A DNA stretch of 35,181 nt from an uncultured Clostridia bacterium. Lineage in GTDB: Bacteria; Bacillota; Clostridia; TANB77; CAG-508. The DNA is taken from assembly GCA_947627485.1 (NCBI GenBank), contig CANQWF010000007.1, positions 1-35,181 of the forward strand. Reading direction: 5' to 3'. The position numbers and the translations under genes were made by a program. How positions within the stretch are numbered: the stretch's first letter is position 1; each line of letters opens with the position of its first letter. A model generated the notes under the pieces. It worked only from the letters and a program-made list of their open reading frames with translations. It had not been told where the DNA came from and ran no database searches. Shown piece after piece: positions 19,178 to 26,935 of this stretch.

Positions 19178-19206
19178 TTGCAATTTTTATATTTACATGT
19201 TAAAAT
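19178..19206 (+). promoter_or_regulatory. promoter of rpsT
   Basis: -35 TTGCAA (19178-19183) and -10 TAAAAT (19201-19206) with a 17-base spacer, about 45 bases before the rpsT start. Confidence 0.75.
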
Positions 19207-19250
19207 AGAAAAAGTGAATTTTATTTTGACTTTAAGGAGGTGCAAAATTT

Positions 19251-19514
19251 ATGCCAAATATCAAATCTGCAATAAAAAGAGTTGATGTTATTAAAAAGAA
19301 AACATTAAGAAATAATATGATTAAATCTGAATATAAAACAGCAACAAAAAAATTTGAAGCTGCAGTTATAGAAGGAAATAAAGAAAACGCTGATAAACTT
19401 TTTAGAGAAGCTGTTAAAAAAATTGATGGTGCATGTTCAAAAGGAGTTATTAAAAAGAATACTGCATCTAGAAAAAAATCTAATTTAGCTAAAAAATTAA
19501 ATACTATAGCTTAA
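19251..19514 (+). CDS. rpsT: 30S ribosomal protein S20
   Basis: S20 is a primary 16S rRNA-binding protein of the small subunit. The 87-residue, lysine-rich sequence starts MPNIKSAIKRVDVIKKKTLRN and contains DGACSKGVIKKNTASRKKSNLAKK, both typical. The start has a strong AAGGAGGTG site 8 bases upstream. It is monocistronic: it has its own promoter and a terminator directly after it. Confidence 0.97.
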   Translation: MPNIKSAIKRVDVIKKKTLRNNMIKSEYKTATKKFEAAVIEGNKENADKLFREAVKKIDGACSKGVIKKNTASRKKSNLAKKLNTIA

Positions 19515-19527
19515 AGTATTATTTAGA

Positions 19528-19556
19528 AAACAAATCTTAAAGATTTGTTTTTTTTA
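19528..19556 (+). terminator. terminator of rpsT
   Basis: The stem AAACAAATCT (19528-19537) / AGATTTGTTT (19541-19550) with loop TAA runs into a T tract. Confidence 0.9.
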
Positions 19557-19584
19557 TTGAATTTATTCAGGTATTTCTCTTGAA

Positions 19585-19666
19585 AACGGGTCGCCGAAGG
19601 CGGCGACCCCTACAAATATTAACGTGTATTGTAGGGGACGCACCCCTGGGCGTCCCACCCTTCAAA
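19585..19666. repeat. GC-rich REP-like double palindrome
   Basis: Two hairpins much richer in GC than their surroundings: GGGTCGCCG/CGGCGACCC at 19588-19609 and GGGACGC/GCGTCCC at 19634-19656. They are joined by a CCCCTAC...GTAGGGG pairing. This is the only such island in the window; it looks like an imported or REP-type repeat. The rest of the 19557-19775 gap shows nothing I can name. Confidence 0.75.
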
Positions 19667-19775
19667 ATATTTCATTATACAAACTATATTTAATTGTTCC
19701 AATAATTACCTTTGATTTACTAATTTTTATATGTTAACATAAATATATGGAAATTGGAATATTGGGGTGATTAAA

Positions 19776-20027
19776 TTGATAAACAACTTTATAAATTGTG
19801 TAAAAAATATTGATAAAAATATATTAAAAATAATGATACATGGATTTAAATTTTCATTTATTATATGTATTATATCAAGCATAATATCATTTTCTTACAT
19901 ATTAAATCCTATATCTCATATATTATATGATTCAGGTATAATATTATTTAAAACTGGCTTAACTTTTGGTGCAATGTTTTTTGTATGTGCTTTTGCAATA
20001 GATACAATAAAAAAACAAATTATATAG
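19776..20027 (+). CDS. small membrane protein, 83 residues
   Basis: I do not recognise a function. Two or three transmembrane helices are likely: GFKFSFIICIISSIISFSYIL and IILFKTGLTFGAMFFVCAFAI, joined by NPISHILYDSG. The ORF could start at GTG 19767, but GGGGTG is correctly spaced for TTG at 19776, so I prefer the latter. It lies after rpsT and converges with gatB; a strong hairpin separates them. Confidence 0.65.
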   Translation: MINNFINCVKNIDKNILKIMIHGFKFSFIICIISSIISFSYILNPISHILYDSGIILFKTGLTFGAMFFVCAFAIDTIKKQII

Positions 20028-20104
20028 AATTTATATTATAAACTCTTTGACATTTATTAAATTTATTGTTATTATAGGGAAAATCTGCGATTTTTCTATT
20101 CAAG

Positions 20105-20154
20105 AAAAATTCTGGAGTACAATTTTTAAATTTAAAATCTACTCCAGAATTTTT
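20105..20154. terminator. bidirectional terminator between the small membrane gene and gatB
   Basis: A perfect 15-bp stem, AAAAATTCTGGAGTA (20105-20119) / TACTCCAGAATTTTT (20140-20154), with T tracts reading in both directions. A partial family 1 hairpin (AGGGAAAATCTGCGATTTTT) lies just before it at 20078-20107. Confidence 0.85.
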
Positions 20155-20160
20155 TATACT

Positions 20161-21600
20161 TTATTTTTTTAATTCTTCTAAGAACATTTTGTTTAACATC
20201 TGAGGATTTGCTTTTCCTCTTGTTTCTTTCATTGCTTGCCCTACTAAAAATCCCAATGCTTTGTCTTTTCCTGCTTTATAATCTGCAATTGACTGTGGAT
20301 TTGCTTCTAATACTTTTAATACAACTTCTTTAATTGCACCCTCATCTGATATTTGAACCCATCCTTTTTCCTCTATTATTTTTTGTGGTTCTCTTGGATT
20401 TTCAAACATTTCTTGTAATACTTTTTTTGCAATGCTTGAACTGATAGTTCCTTTATCAATTAATACTACTAAATTTCCGAGCTGCTCTGCTGTAAATGGT
20501 ATATCTGATGGCTCTAATTCTTTTTCGTTTAATTCTTTTATTATATCTGTCATTATCCAGTTACTAACTGCTTTAGGATTATTACATACTTTAGTTGCTC
20601 CTTCAAATAAATCAGAAAAATATTTTGATGATATTAATATATTGCTATCATATTCAGGTAAATTATACTCTTCAATATATCTTTTCTTTCTACTTTCTGG
20701 CATTTCTGGAAGACTTTTTCTTATATTTTCCTTCATCTCTTCTGATATTCTAATTGTAACTAAATCTGGATCAGGAAAATATCTATAATCTTGTGCATCT
20801 TCTTTATCTCTCATTGGAAAAGTTTTTCCAGATACATCATCCCATCTTAATGTTTCTTGGTCTATTTTTCCACCATCTTCTAGAATTTCTATCTGTCTTT
20901 CTGCTTCGTAATCTATTGCTCTTACTATTGATCTAAATGAATTCATATTTTTCATTTCTGTTCTAGTTCCAAACTCTTTTTGTCCTTTTTTTCTAACAGA
21001 TACATTAACATCGGCTCTTAAAGATCCTTCTTGCATCTTACAGTCTGACACTTCGATATACTCTAATATAGATTTTAACTTCTTCAAATATAAATCTACT
21101 TCTTCACTACTTCTTAAATCAGGCTCTGATACTATTTCTATTAAAGGAACACCTGCTCTGTTTAAGTCAACTAAGCTTCCTCTTCCATAATCATCATGAT
21201 TTAATTTCCCTGCATCTTCTTCAATATGTATTCTTGTAAGTCCTATTTTTTTCTTTTCACCATCTACTTCTATTTCCACATATCCATGCTCGCAAAGTGG
21301 CATATCATATTGTGATATTTGGTATGCTTTTGGAAGGTCTGGATAAAAGTAATTCTTTCTATCATTTTTACTTATATCTGCTATTTCACAATTTGTAGCA
21401 AGTCCTGCTTTTATTGCATACTCAACTACTTTTTCATTTAAAACTGGAAGTGTACCAGGCATTGCCATACATACTGGACAGCAATGAGTATTTGGCTCTC
21501 CTCCAAACTCTGTAGGACAAGAACAGAATATTTTTGTTTTTGTAGATAATTCACTATGAACTTCTAGTCCTATTACTATTTCATAATCTTCTCTTGACAT
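20161..21600 (-). CDS. gatB: Asp/Glu-tRNA amidotransferase subunit B
   Basis: GatB is the kinase and transamidase core of GatCAB, which converts Glu-tRNA(Gln) and Asp-tRNA(Asn) to the amides. The 479 residues start YEIVIGLEVHSELSTKTKIF with the zinc cysteines (FCSC ... CCPVC) and end in a YqeY-like tail domain (KALGFLVGQAMKETRGKANP). A strong AAGGAGG site precedes the ATG. It is the last gene of the gat operon, after an inserted transporter gene. Confidence 0.97.
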   Translation of the reverse strand: MSREDYEIVIGLEVHSELSTKTKIFCSCPTEFGGEPNTHCCPVCMAMPGTLPVLNEKVVEYAIKAGLATNCEIADISKNDRKNYFYPDLPKAYQISQYDMPLCEHGYVEIEVDGEKKKIGLTRIHIEEDAGKLNHDDYGRGSLVDLNRAGVPLIEIVSEPDLRSSEEVDLYLKKLKSILEYIEVSDCKMQEGSLRADVNVSVRKKGQKEFGTRTEMKNMNSFRSIVRAIDYEAERQIEILEDGGKIDQETLRWDDVSGKTFPMRDKEDAQDYRYFPDPDLVTIRISEEMKENIRKSLPEMPESRKKRYIEEYNLPEYDSNILISSKYFSDLFEGATKVCNNPKAVSNWIMTDIIKELNEKELEPSDIPFTAEQLGNLVVLIDKGTISSSIAKKVLQEMFENPREPQKIIEEKGWVQISDEGAIKEVVLKVLEANPQSIADYKAGKDKALGFLVGQAMKETRGKANPQMLNKMFLEELKK

Positions 21601-21610
21601 ATATTCCTCC

Positions 21611-21964
21611 TTATTTTTTATAATTACAAATTATTAATCCCATTAATACGAGCATAATTGCTATTATTTGGTTTATTTTTGGCGTTTCTTTAAAATACAA
21701 ATAGTTTACAATTACATAAGAAAATACTCCAACTGCTATATAAATTATTGTTACTGGTAACATTTGTCCAACAGATTTATAACCTTTATTAAAAACTAAT
21801 GTTACTATAAAATTAAGTATAAATGTTATTGGTATAATACATAAATTATATTTTAACAAATTAATAAAATTAGGTTCAATATTTTTTGATTGATAAAAAT
21901 TAATTATTCCAAATCCAACATATGCAATTGTAAAACCAATAGTTATTATAATATATTTAAACAC
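21611..21964 (-). CDS. small DMT/SMR-like membrane transporter
   Basis: A 117-residue protein with four predicted transmembrane helices (for example YIIITIGFTIAYVGFGIINFY and IIAIMLVLMGLIICNY), the topology of small multidrug-resistance and EamA-half transporters. I cannot name a substrate. The start is GTG with TAGGAGG 5 bases upstream; that ribosome site overlaps the gatA stop codon, so translation is likely coupled. It sits between gatA and gatB, an unusual place. Confidence 0.78.
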   Translation of the reverse strand: MFKYIIITIGFTIAYVGFGIINFYQSKNIEPNFINLLKYNLCIIPITFILNFIVTLVFNKGYKSVGQMLPVTIIYIAVGVFSYVIVNYLYFKETPKINQIIAIMLVLMGLIICNYKK

Positions 21965-21973
21965 TATTTCCTC

Positions 21974-23426
21974 CTATTTTTTAAATGTAGGCTTATATTT
22001 GTCTCTAAATTTAAGTTGTTGTTCATATGTATATGCAGCTCTAAGTATTGTTTCTTCATCAAAATGTTTTCCTATTAATTGCATACCAATTGGCATACCA
22101 TTGCTATCTACTCCGGCATGGTACTGAAATTCCTGGAAGTCCTGCAATATTTACTGTTACTGTACAAAGGTCAGCTAAATACATCTCTAATGGATTATTT
22201 GACTTTGTACCTATTTCATATGCTACTGTTGGTGATGTTGGTGTTAATAGTACATCATATTTTTCAAATAATTTTTCGAATTCTTTTCTAATTACAGTTC
22301 TTACCTTTTGTGCTTTTTTATAATATGCATCATAATATCCTGATGAAAGAACATAAGTACCAAGTATTATTCTTCTTTTTACTTCTGCTCCAAAGCCTTC
22401 ACTTCTTGAATTTCTATATATATCTTTTAATGAAGTAAAGTTTTTAGTACGATATCCATATCTTATTCCGTCAAATCTTCCTAAGTTTGAACTTGCTTCT
22501 GCACAAGCAATTATATAATAAACTGCTAAGGATTCATCTGCAATATCTAAAGAACATTCTTCTACTATAGCTCCCATTTCTTCATATTTTTTTATTGCTT
22601 CTTTTACAGATTTCTTTACTTCTTCATTTATACCTTCTCCAAAATATTCTTTTGGAACACCTATTTTTAATCCTTTTACATCTTCCTTTAGAGCCTTTGT
22701 ATAATCTTTTTTCTCTATATCCACAGATGTAGAATCCTTTTCATCATGCCCTGTAATCAAGTTTAATAGCATTGCAGAGTCTCTTACATCTTTTGTAATT
22801 GGTCCTATTTGATCAAGTGAAGATGCAAATGCTACCAAACCATATCTTGAAACCAAACCATATGTAGGTTTTAGTCCAACAACCCCACATAAAGAAGATG
22901 GCTGACGTATTGACCCACCTGTATCTGAGCCTAATGCCCATGGTACCATGCTTGCTGCTACTGCAGCAGCAGAACCACCACTTGATCCACCTGGTACTGT
23001 GTTTAAATTCCAAGGATTTTTTGTTTTCTTAAAAGCAGAATATTCTGTTGAAGCACCCATTGCAAACTCGTCCATATTGAGTTTCCCTAAATATATCATA
23101 TTTTCTTGATTTAATTTTTCTATAACAGTTGCATTATATGGAGCAACAAAATTTTCTAGCATTTTAGAACTACATGTTGTTTTAGTTCCTTTAATACACA
23201 TGTTATCTTTTATTCCTATTGGAATACCCGCAAATTTAGTATTTCTTTCTTTAATCTCTTTTACTTTTTCTAAAGCTTCTTTATCTGATATAGTAACAAA
23301 AGCTTGTACATCTTTTTCTTTATCGTTTATTCTATCTACATAACTTTTAGTTATATCTTCTAAAGTTATTTCATTATTATCTAACTTTTCTAATAGTTCA
23401 TGAACAGTTAATTCATAAAGTTCCAT
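21974..23426 (-). CDS. gatA: Asp/Glu-tRNA amidotransferase subunit A, with CGG +1 frameshift
   Basis: GatA is the amidase subunit that releases ammonia from glutamine for GatB. The catalytic triad region is visible: Lys in [14 protein letters not shown], and the serines in [15 protein letters not shown] and [12 protein letters not shown]. Translation in the zero frame ends at [10 protein letters not shown]. Skipping the C of CGG at 22115 gives [20 protein letters not shown] and continues to the TAG at 21974-21976, 483 residues in all, the family's usual length; VPCG is strongly conserved. I start at ATG 23426 ([11 protein letters not shown]), which follows AAAGGAGAG; the longer upstream reading frame has no ribosome site. 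GatCAB is essential where GlnRS is lacking, so the gene must be functional. Confidence 0.93.
22113..22115 (-). other. +1 frameshift site, TGC CGGA GTA (gatA)
   Basis: This in-frame CGG is codon 438. The zero frame stops three codons on (CGG AGT AGA TAG). Dropping the C gives the conserved glycine of VPCG and the last 46 residues. Confidence 0.93.
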
Positions 23427-23462
23427 TAAAACTCTCCTTTCAAATTTTACATATACTTTTAT

Positions 23463-23584
23463 AAAACAAATCAAAAGTAGTATATTGCGAGGCAAACAAA
23501 TAAAAATTTTTGAGATTATACGCTGTATATCGAAAAAATTTTTATGCAGTTTAACAAAGCAAGATGCTGCTTTTCATTTGTTTT
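23463..23584 (-). repeat. long imperfect hairpin between gatC and gatA
   Basis: The 156-base gap between gatC and gatA folds on itself. CAAATCAAAAGTAGTATATTGC (outer arm, from 23466) pairs with GCAAGATGCTGCTTTTCATTTG (23561-23582) with 18 of 22 matches, and AAAAATTTTT stretches pair inside. It may be a decayed palindromic element or an RNA structure that tunes gatA expression. Confidence 0.55.
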
Positions 23585-23867
23585 AAATAACCTTAGGAAT
23601 TTTAAACATCCCATCTTCTTGTTCAGGTGCATTTTGTAATAAAATATCTCTATTACCAAATTCCTTTATTTCATCTTTTCTAAATACATTTGTATTATTT
23701 GCAATACCTATTGATTCTTCTACATTTTCTGTATCTACACTATTTAAAATATCTACAAAATTTAATATGTCTTGCAAATTTTTTGCATATTCATCTATTT
23801 CTTCATCTTTAATATTTAAATCCGCAAGCTTTGCTATATGCAAAATTTCTTCTCTGCTAACTACCAT
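23583..23867 (-). CDS. gatC: Asp/Glu-tRNA amidotransferase subunit C
   Basis: GatC is the small subunit that holds GatA and GatB together. The 94 residues show the pattern SREEILHIAKLADLNIKDEE at the start and the C-terminal LLQNAPEQEDGMFKIPKVI. I start at ATG 23867 (MVVSREEI), with GAAAGGAAG upstream, rather than the 5' extension of the reading frame. It is first in the gatCAB operon. Confidence 0.94.
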   Translation of the reverse strand: MVVSREEILHIAKLADLNIKDEEIDEYAKNLQDILNFVDILNSVDTENVEESIGIANNTNVFRKDEIKEFGNRDILLQNAPEQEDGMFKIPKVI

Positions 23868-23907
23868 AAATTTACTTCCTTTCTTCCATAATTTAACTAA
23901 TGTGTTA

Positions 23908-23936
23908 ATTATATAATTTTTCGCAAAAAAAAACAA
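23908..23936 (-). promoter_or_regulatory. promoter of the gat operon
   Basis: On the minus strand, -35 TTGTTT (23931-23936) and -10 TATAAT (23908-23913) have a 17-base spacer, about 40 bases before gatC. Confidence 0.6.
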
Positions 23937-23996
23937 GACATAAGTGTTGTTTTTTAATTTATTACATTAATTATATTAGCTTTAATCAATATATTA

Positions 23997-24025
23997 TTGC
24001 AAATTTTCATTATTTATAGTAAACT
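23997..24025 (+). promoter_or_regulatory. promoter of serS
   Basis: -35 TTGCAA (23997-24002) and -10 TAAACT (24020-24025) with a 17-base spacer, about 65 bases before the start. I see no T-box sequence here. Confidence 0.6.
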
Positions 24026-24090
24026 TATTTTATTAGTAAATAGAGTAATTTAATTTATTAAATTTTATATTACTCAGGCTGGAGGTTTAT

Positions 24091-25377
24091 ATGTTAGATA
24101 TTAAATTTGTAAGAGAAAATCCTGATTTAGTTAAGGAAAATATTAAGAAAAAATTTCAAGATAATAAATTGGAATTAGTAGATCAAGTTATTGAATTAGA
24201 TAAAAAATACAGAGAATTTCAATTAGAAGGCGACACACTTAGAATGGAACGTAATTCTATTAGTAAAGAAATTGGAAATCTTATGCGTGAAGGCAAAAAA
24301 GACGAAGCAGAAAGTACTAAGTCTAAAGTAAATGAAATAAATTCCAAATTAGAAAATATAGAAAAACAAACTGATGAATATAGTAAAAGAATTAAAGATA
24401 TTATGATGAAAATCCCAAATATAATTCATGAGTCTGTTCCTATTGGAAAAGACGACACAGAAAATGTTGAAATAGAAAAATATGGAGAGCCTGTAATTCC
24501 AAACTATGAAATACCATATCATACAGATATAATGGAAAAATTATCTGGAATAGATTTAGAATCTGCCCGTAGAGTTGCAGGTAATGGATTCTATTATTTA
24601 ATGGGTGATATAGCAAGACTTCATTCTGCTGTTATATCATATGCTAGAGATTTTATGATAAATAAAGGATTTACTTATTGCGTACCTCCATTTATGATTC
24701 GTAGCGATGTTGTAACAGGTGTTATGAGTTTTACAGAAATGGATGCAATGATGTATAAAATAGAAGGCGAAGATTTGTATCTTATAGGTACAAGCGAACA
24801 TTCTATGATAGGAAAATTTAAAGATCAAATTTTACCAAAGTCAGAAATTCCATATACAATGACGTCATATTCTCCATGTTTTAGAAAAGAAAAAGGTGCA
24901 CATGGTATAGAAGAAAGAGGTGTATATAGAATACATCAATTTGAAAAGCAAGAAATGATTGTTGTTTGTGAACCAGAAGATAGTTATGATTGGTATGATA
25001 AAATGTGGTCATATACTGTAGAACTATTTAGGAGTTTAGACATACCTGTTCGTACACTTGAATGTTGCAGTGGAGATTTGGCCGATTTAAAAGCAAAATC
25101 TTGTGATGTAGAGGCTTGGAGTCCAAGACAAAAAAAATATTTTGAAGTTGGAAGTTGTTCTAATATGACAGATGCACAAGCAAGACGTCTTGGAATTCGT
25201 ATAAAAGGTGAAAAAGGAAACTATTTTGCACATACTTTAAACAATACAGTAGTTGCTCCACCTCGTATGCTAATAGCATTTTTAGAAAATAATTATAATG
25301 AAGATGGAAGCATCAATATTCCAGAAGCTTTGAGACCTTATATTGGTGGAATATCTAAAATAGTTCCAAAAAATTAA
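24091..25377 (+). CDS. serS: seryl-tRNA synthetase
   Basis: The class II synthetase charges tRNA(Ser), including the first step for selenocysteine where used. The 428 residues comprise the N-terminal coiled-coil tRNA arm (about residues 27-100), and the catalytic core with class II motif 2 around PCFRKEKGAHG / GVYRIHQFEKQE and motif 3 NTVVAPPRMLIAFLENN. The ATG has a CTGGAGG site. The stop TAA lies 5 bases before a MITE-like element. It is intact and uses CGT for several arginines but no CGG. Confidence 0.97.
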   Translation: MLDIKFVRENPDLVKENIKKKFQDNKLELVDQVIELDKKYREFQLEGDTLRMERNSISKEIGNLMREGKKDEAESTKSKVNEINSKLENIEKQTDEYSKRIKDIMMKIPNIIHESVPIGKDDTENVEIEKYGEPVIPNYEIPYHTDIMEKLSGIDLESARRVAGNGFYYLMGDIARLHSAVISYARDFMINKGFTYCVPPFMIRSDVVTGVMSFTEMDAMMYKIEGEDLYLIGTSEHSMIGKFKDQILPKSEIPYTMTSYSPCFRKEKGAHGIEERGVYRIHQFEKQEMIVVCEPEDSYDWYDKMWSYTVELFRSLDIPVRTLECCSGDLADLKAKSCDVEAWSPRQKKYFEVGSCSNMTDAQARRLGIRIKGEKGNYFAHTLNNTVVAPPRMLIAFLENNYNEDGSINIPEALRPYIGGISKIVPKN

Positions 25378-25382
25378 TTAAA

Positions 25383-25492
25383 TAAATTGTAGTTTGTGTT
25401 AGGGGGAATTCTAGGGACTGTCCCTAAAAAATCACCAATTTTGGGGATTTTTGGGACTGTCCTGAATTCTCCGTAACACAAACTACAATTTA
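25383..25492. repeat. MITE-like element (family 3, copy D)
   Basis: The termini TAAATTGTAGTTTGTGTTAG and TAACACAAACTACAATTTA are inverted repeats. The core is GGGACTGTCCCTAAAAAATC ... GGGATTTTTGGGACTGTCC. Its orientation is opposite to copies B and C on the window, but the same relative to the gene whose stop codon it adjoins (serS). It lies between serS and engB. Confidence 0.88.
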
Positions 25493-25513
25493 TCTAATAG
25501 AAAGGAATTTAAA

Positions 25514-26116
25514 ATGATAGTTAAAAATCCAAAATTTGAAATATCCGCTGTTAGTCCAAAACAATATCCTAAAACAGAGATTCCTGAAATTGTTTTGGTT
25601 GGTAAATCTAATGTTGGCAAATCTTCATTTATAAATGCAATGATTAATAGAAAGAATTTAGCTAGAACAAGTAGTCAACCTGGAAAAACTAGACAAATTA
25701 ACTTCTATAATATTGATAATAACTTATATTTTGTTGACTTGCCAGGATATGGATATAGTAAAATGAGTAAACAAGAGCAAGTAAAGGTTGGAAATTTTAT
25801 TGAACAGTATCTACAAATTAGAAAAGAAATTGTACTTATTATATTTTTAATTGATATAAGGCATAATCCTACTGAAAATGATAGACTTATGTATGATTAT
25901 ATAATTAATAAATCAGGAAATCATCCTTGTATCATTATTGCAAATAAAGCTGATAAAATAGCACCTACAAAAGTAGATTCAAGAGTTTTAGAATTACAAA
26001 GCATATTAAATCCTTTAAAAGATATACCTTTTCTTCCCTTTTCTGCTGAGAAGAAAAATTATTGTGAAGATGTTTGGAAAGAAATTGAAAAGAGGATTTT
26101 GGGGACAGACCCCTAA
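25514..26116 (+). CDS. engB: ribosome biogenesis GTP-binding protein EngB/YsxC
   Basis: EngB is an essential GTPase needed to assemble the 50S subunit. Its 200 residues carry the P-loop GKSNVGKSS, switch region QPGKTRQINFY, G3 DLPGYGYS and G4 NKAD. It starts at ATG behind AAAGGAA. The last codons (Leu-Gly-Thr-Asp-Pro, stop) are read from the palindrome at 26088-26194, so the C-terminal tail has been replaced or extended by the repeat. Confidence 0.95.
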   Translation: MIVKNPKFEISAVSPKQYPKTEIPEIVLVGKSNVGKSSFINAMINRKNLARTSSQPGKTRQINFYNIDNNLYFVDLPGYGYSKMSKQEQVKVGNFIEQYLQIRKEIVLIIFLIDIRHNPTENDRLMYDYIINKSGNHPCIIIANKADKIAPTKVDSRVLELQSILNPLKDIPFLPFSAEKKNYCEDVWKEIEKRILGTDP

Positions 26117-26194
26117 ATCCTCTTTTTAACAAAATTTAAAATTTAATAATTTAAGAAAAAAGGATTTAGGGGTCTGTCCCCAAAATCCTCTTTT
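26088..26194. repeat. large GGGGACAGACCCC inverted repeat (family 4, copy 2)
   Basis: Two arms of 40 bases (26088-26127 and 26155-26194) are complementary with a single mismatch. Each contains GGATTTTGGGGACAGACCCC or its complement, and they enclose a 27-base AT-rich loop. It lies between the convergent genes engB and truA, encodes the end of EngB, and ends one base before the truA stop. It can form a terminator in both directions. Confidence 0.85.
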
Positions 26195-26195
26195 C

Positions 26196-26935
26196 TTAAT
26201 CATATTTTACTTCTATCAGATATAACCCGTGTGCTGGAAGTGTTTTTCCTGCTCTGCTTCTTTCTTTAGATTCTATAATCTCTGGTATTTCATCTGCTTT
26301 TATTTTTCCGAAGTCCCACATCTACTAATGTTCCTGATATAATTCTTACCATATTATATAAAAAGCCATTACCTGTAAGTTCAATAAAAATTCTATCTCC
26401 TTTTTCTAAAACTTCTGCTTTATATATTATTCTTACACTACTTTTACTGCTTGTTCCACTTGCTTTAAATGCTTTAAAATCATGTTCCCCTTCAAAATAT
26501 TTTGATGCCTTTTTCATTTCTTGTATATTAAGTTCCATTGGAATATGACATTCTAAATCTCTGTATATTGCTGTACCCTGTTTAGAATTATTTATTATAT
26601 ATCTATATGTTTTTTGTTTTGCATTGTATCTAGAATGAAACCTTTGGCTTGTTTCTTCTGCTTGTTTTATAACAATACTCTTTTTTAATTTAGAATTTAT
26701 TGCTATTGCAAATTTTTCTATTGGAAGATTACTATTTGTTTTAAAATTTGCAACTTGTCCGAAGTGCATGTACTCCTGCATCTGTTCTTCCTGATGCAAT
26801 TAGCTCTACTTCTTCTCCTGTTATTTCTTTTATTGCATTTTCTATTTCGCCTTGTATATTTAATTTATTTGGTTGTTTTTGCCAACCATTGAATTTTTTT
26901 CCATCATATTCTATTGTTAGTTTTATATTTCTCAT
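26196..26935 (-). CDS. truA: tRNA pseudouridine synthase A, with two CGG +1 frameshifts
   Basis: TruA makes pseudouridine at positions 38-40 of tRNA anticodon stems. The family start [20 protein letters not shown] and the catalytic Asp motif [10 protein letters not shown] are clear. The gene is split in three by two identical events. At 26761 CTT CGG ACA should read CTT GGA CAA (HALGQVANF, a near-invariant motif). At 26310 CTT CGG AAA should read CTT GGA AAA ([17 protein letters not shown]). With both C residues skipped the protein is 245 residues and ends [14 protein letters not shown], as usual for TruA. The ATG overlaps the cdaA stop (ATGA). Two independent damaging indels at the same codon type in one gene are hard to explain by chance. 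Confidence 0.93.
26308..26310 (-). other. +1 frameshift site, CTT CGGA AAA (truA, second)
   Basis: This in-frame CGG is codon 209 after correcting for the first shift. Zero-frame reading ends six codons later. Dropping the C gives the glycine of [11 protein letters not shown]. Confidence 0.92.
26759..26761 (-). other. +1 frameshift site, CTT CGGA CAA (truA, first)
   Basis: This in-frame CGG is codon 59. Dropping the C gives the near-invariant glycine of the TruA motif HALGQVA; without it reading ends at TAA six codons later. Confidence 0.95.

Noticed and set aside
23937-24090. A T-box leader for serS
   Set aside because: No AGGTGGTACC-type sequence or terminator stem is present in this short gap; only divergent promoters are seen.
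25381-25500. The serS-engB hairpin as an ordinary terminator
   Set aside because: The same 110-base unit with terminal inverted repeats occurs four times, so it is a dispersed element, although it may also affect termination.
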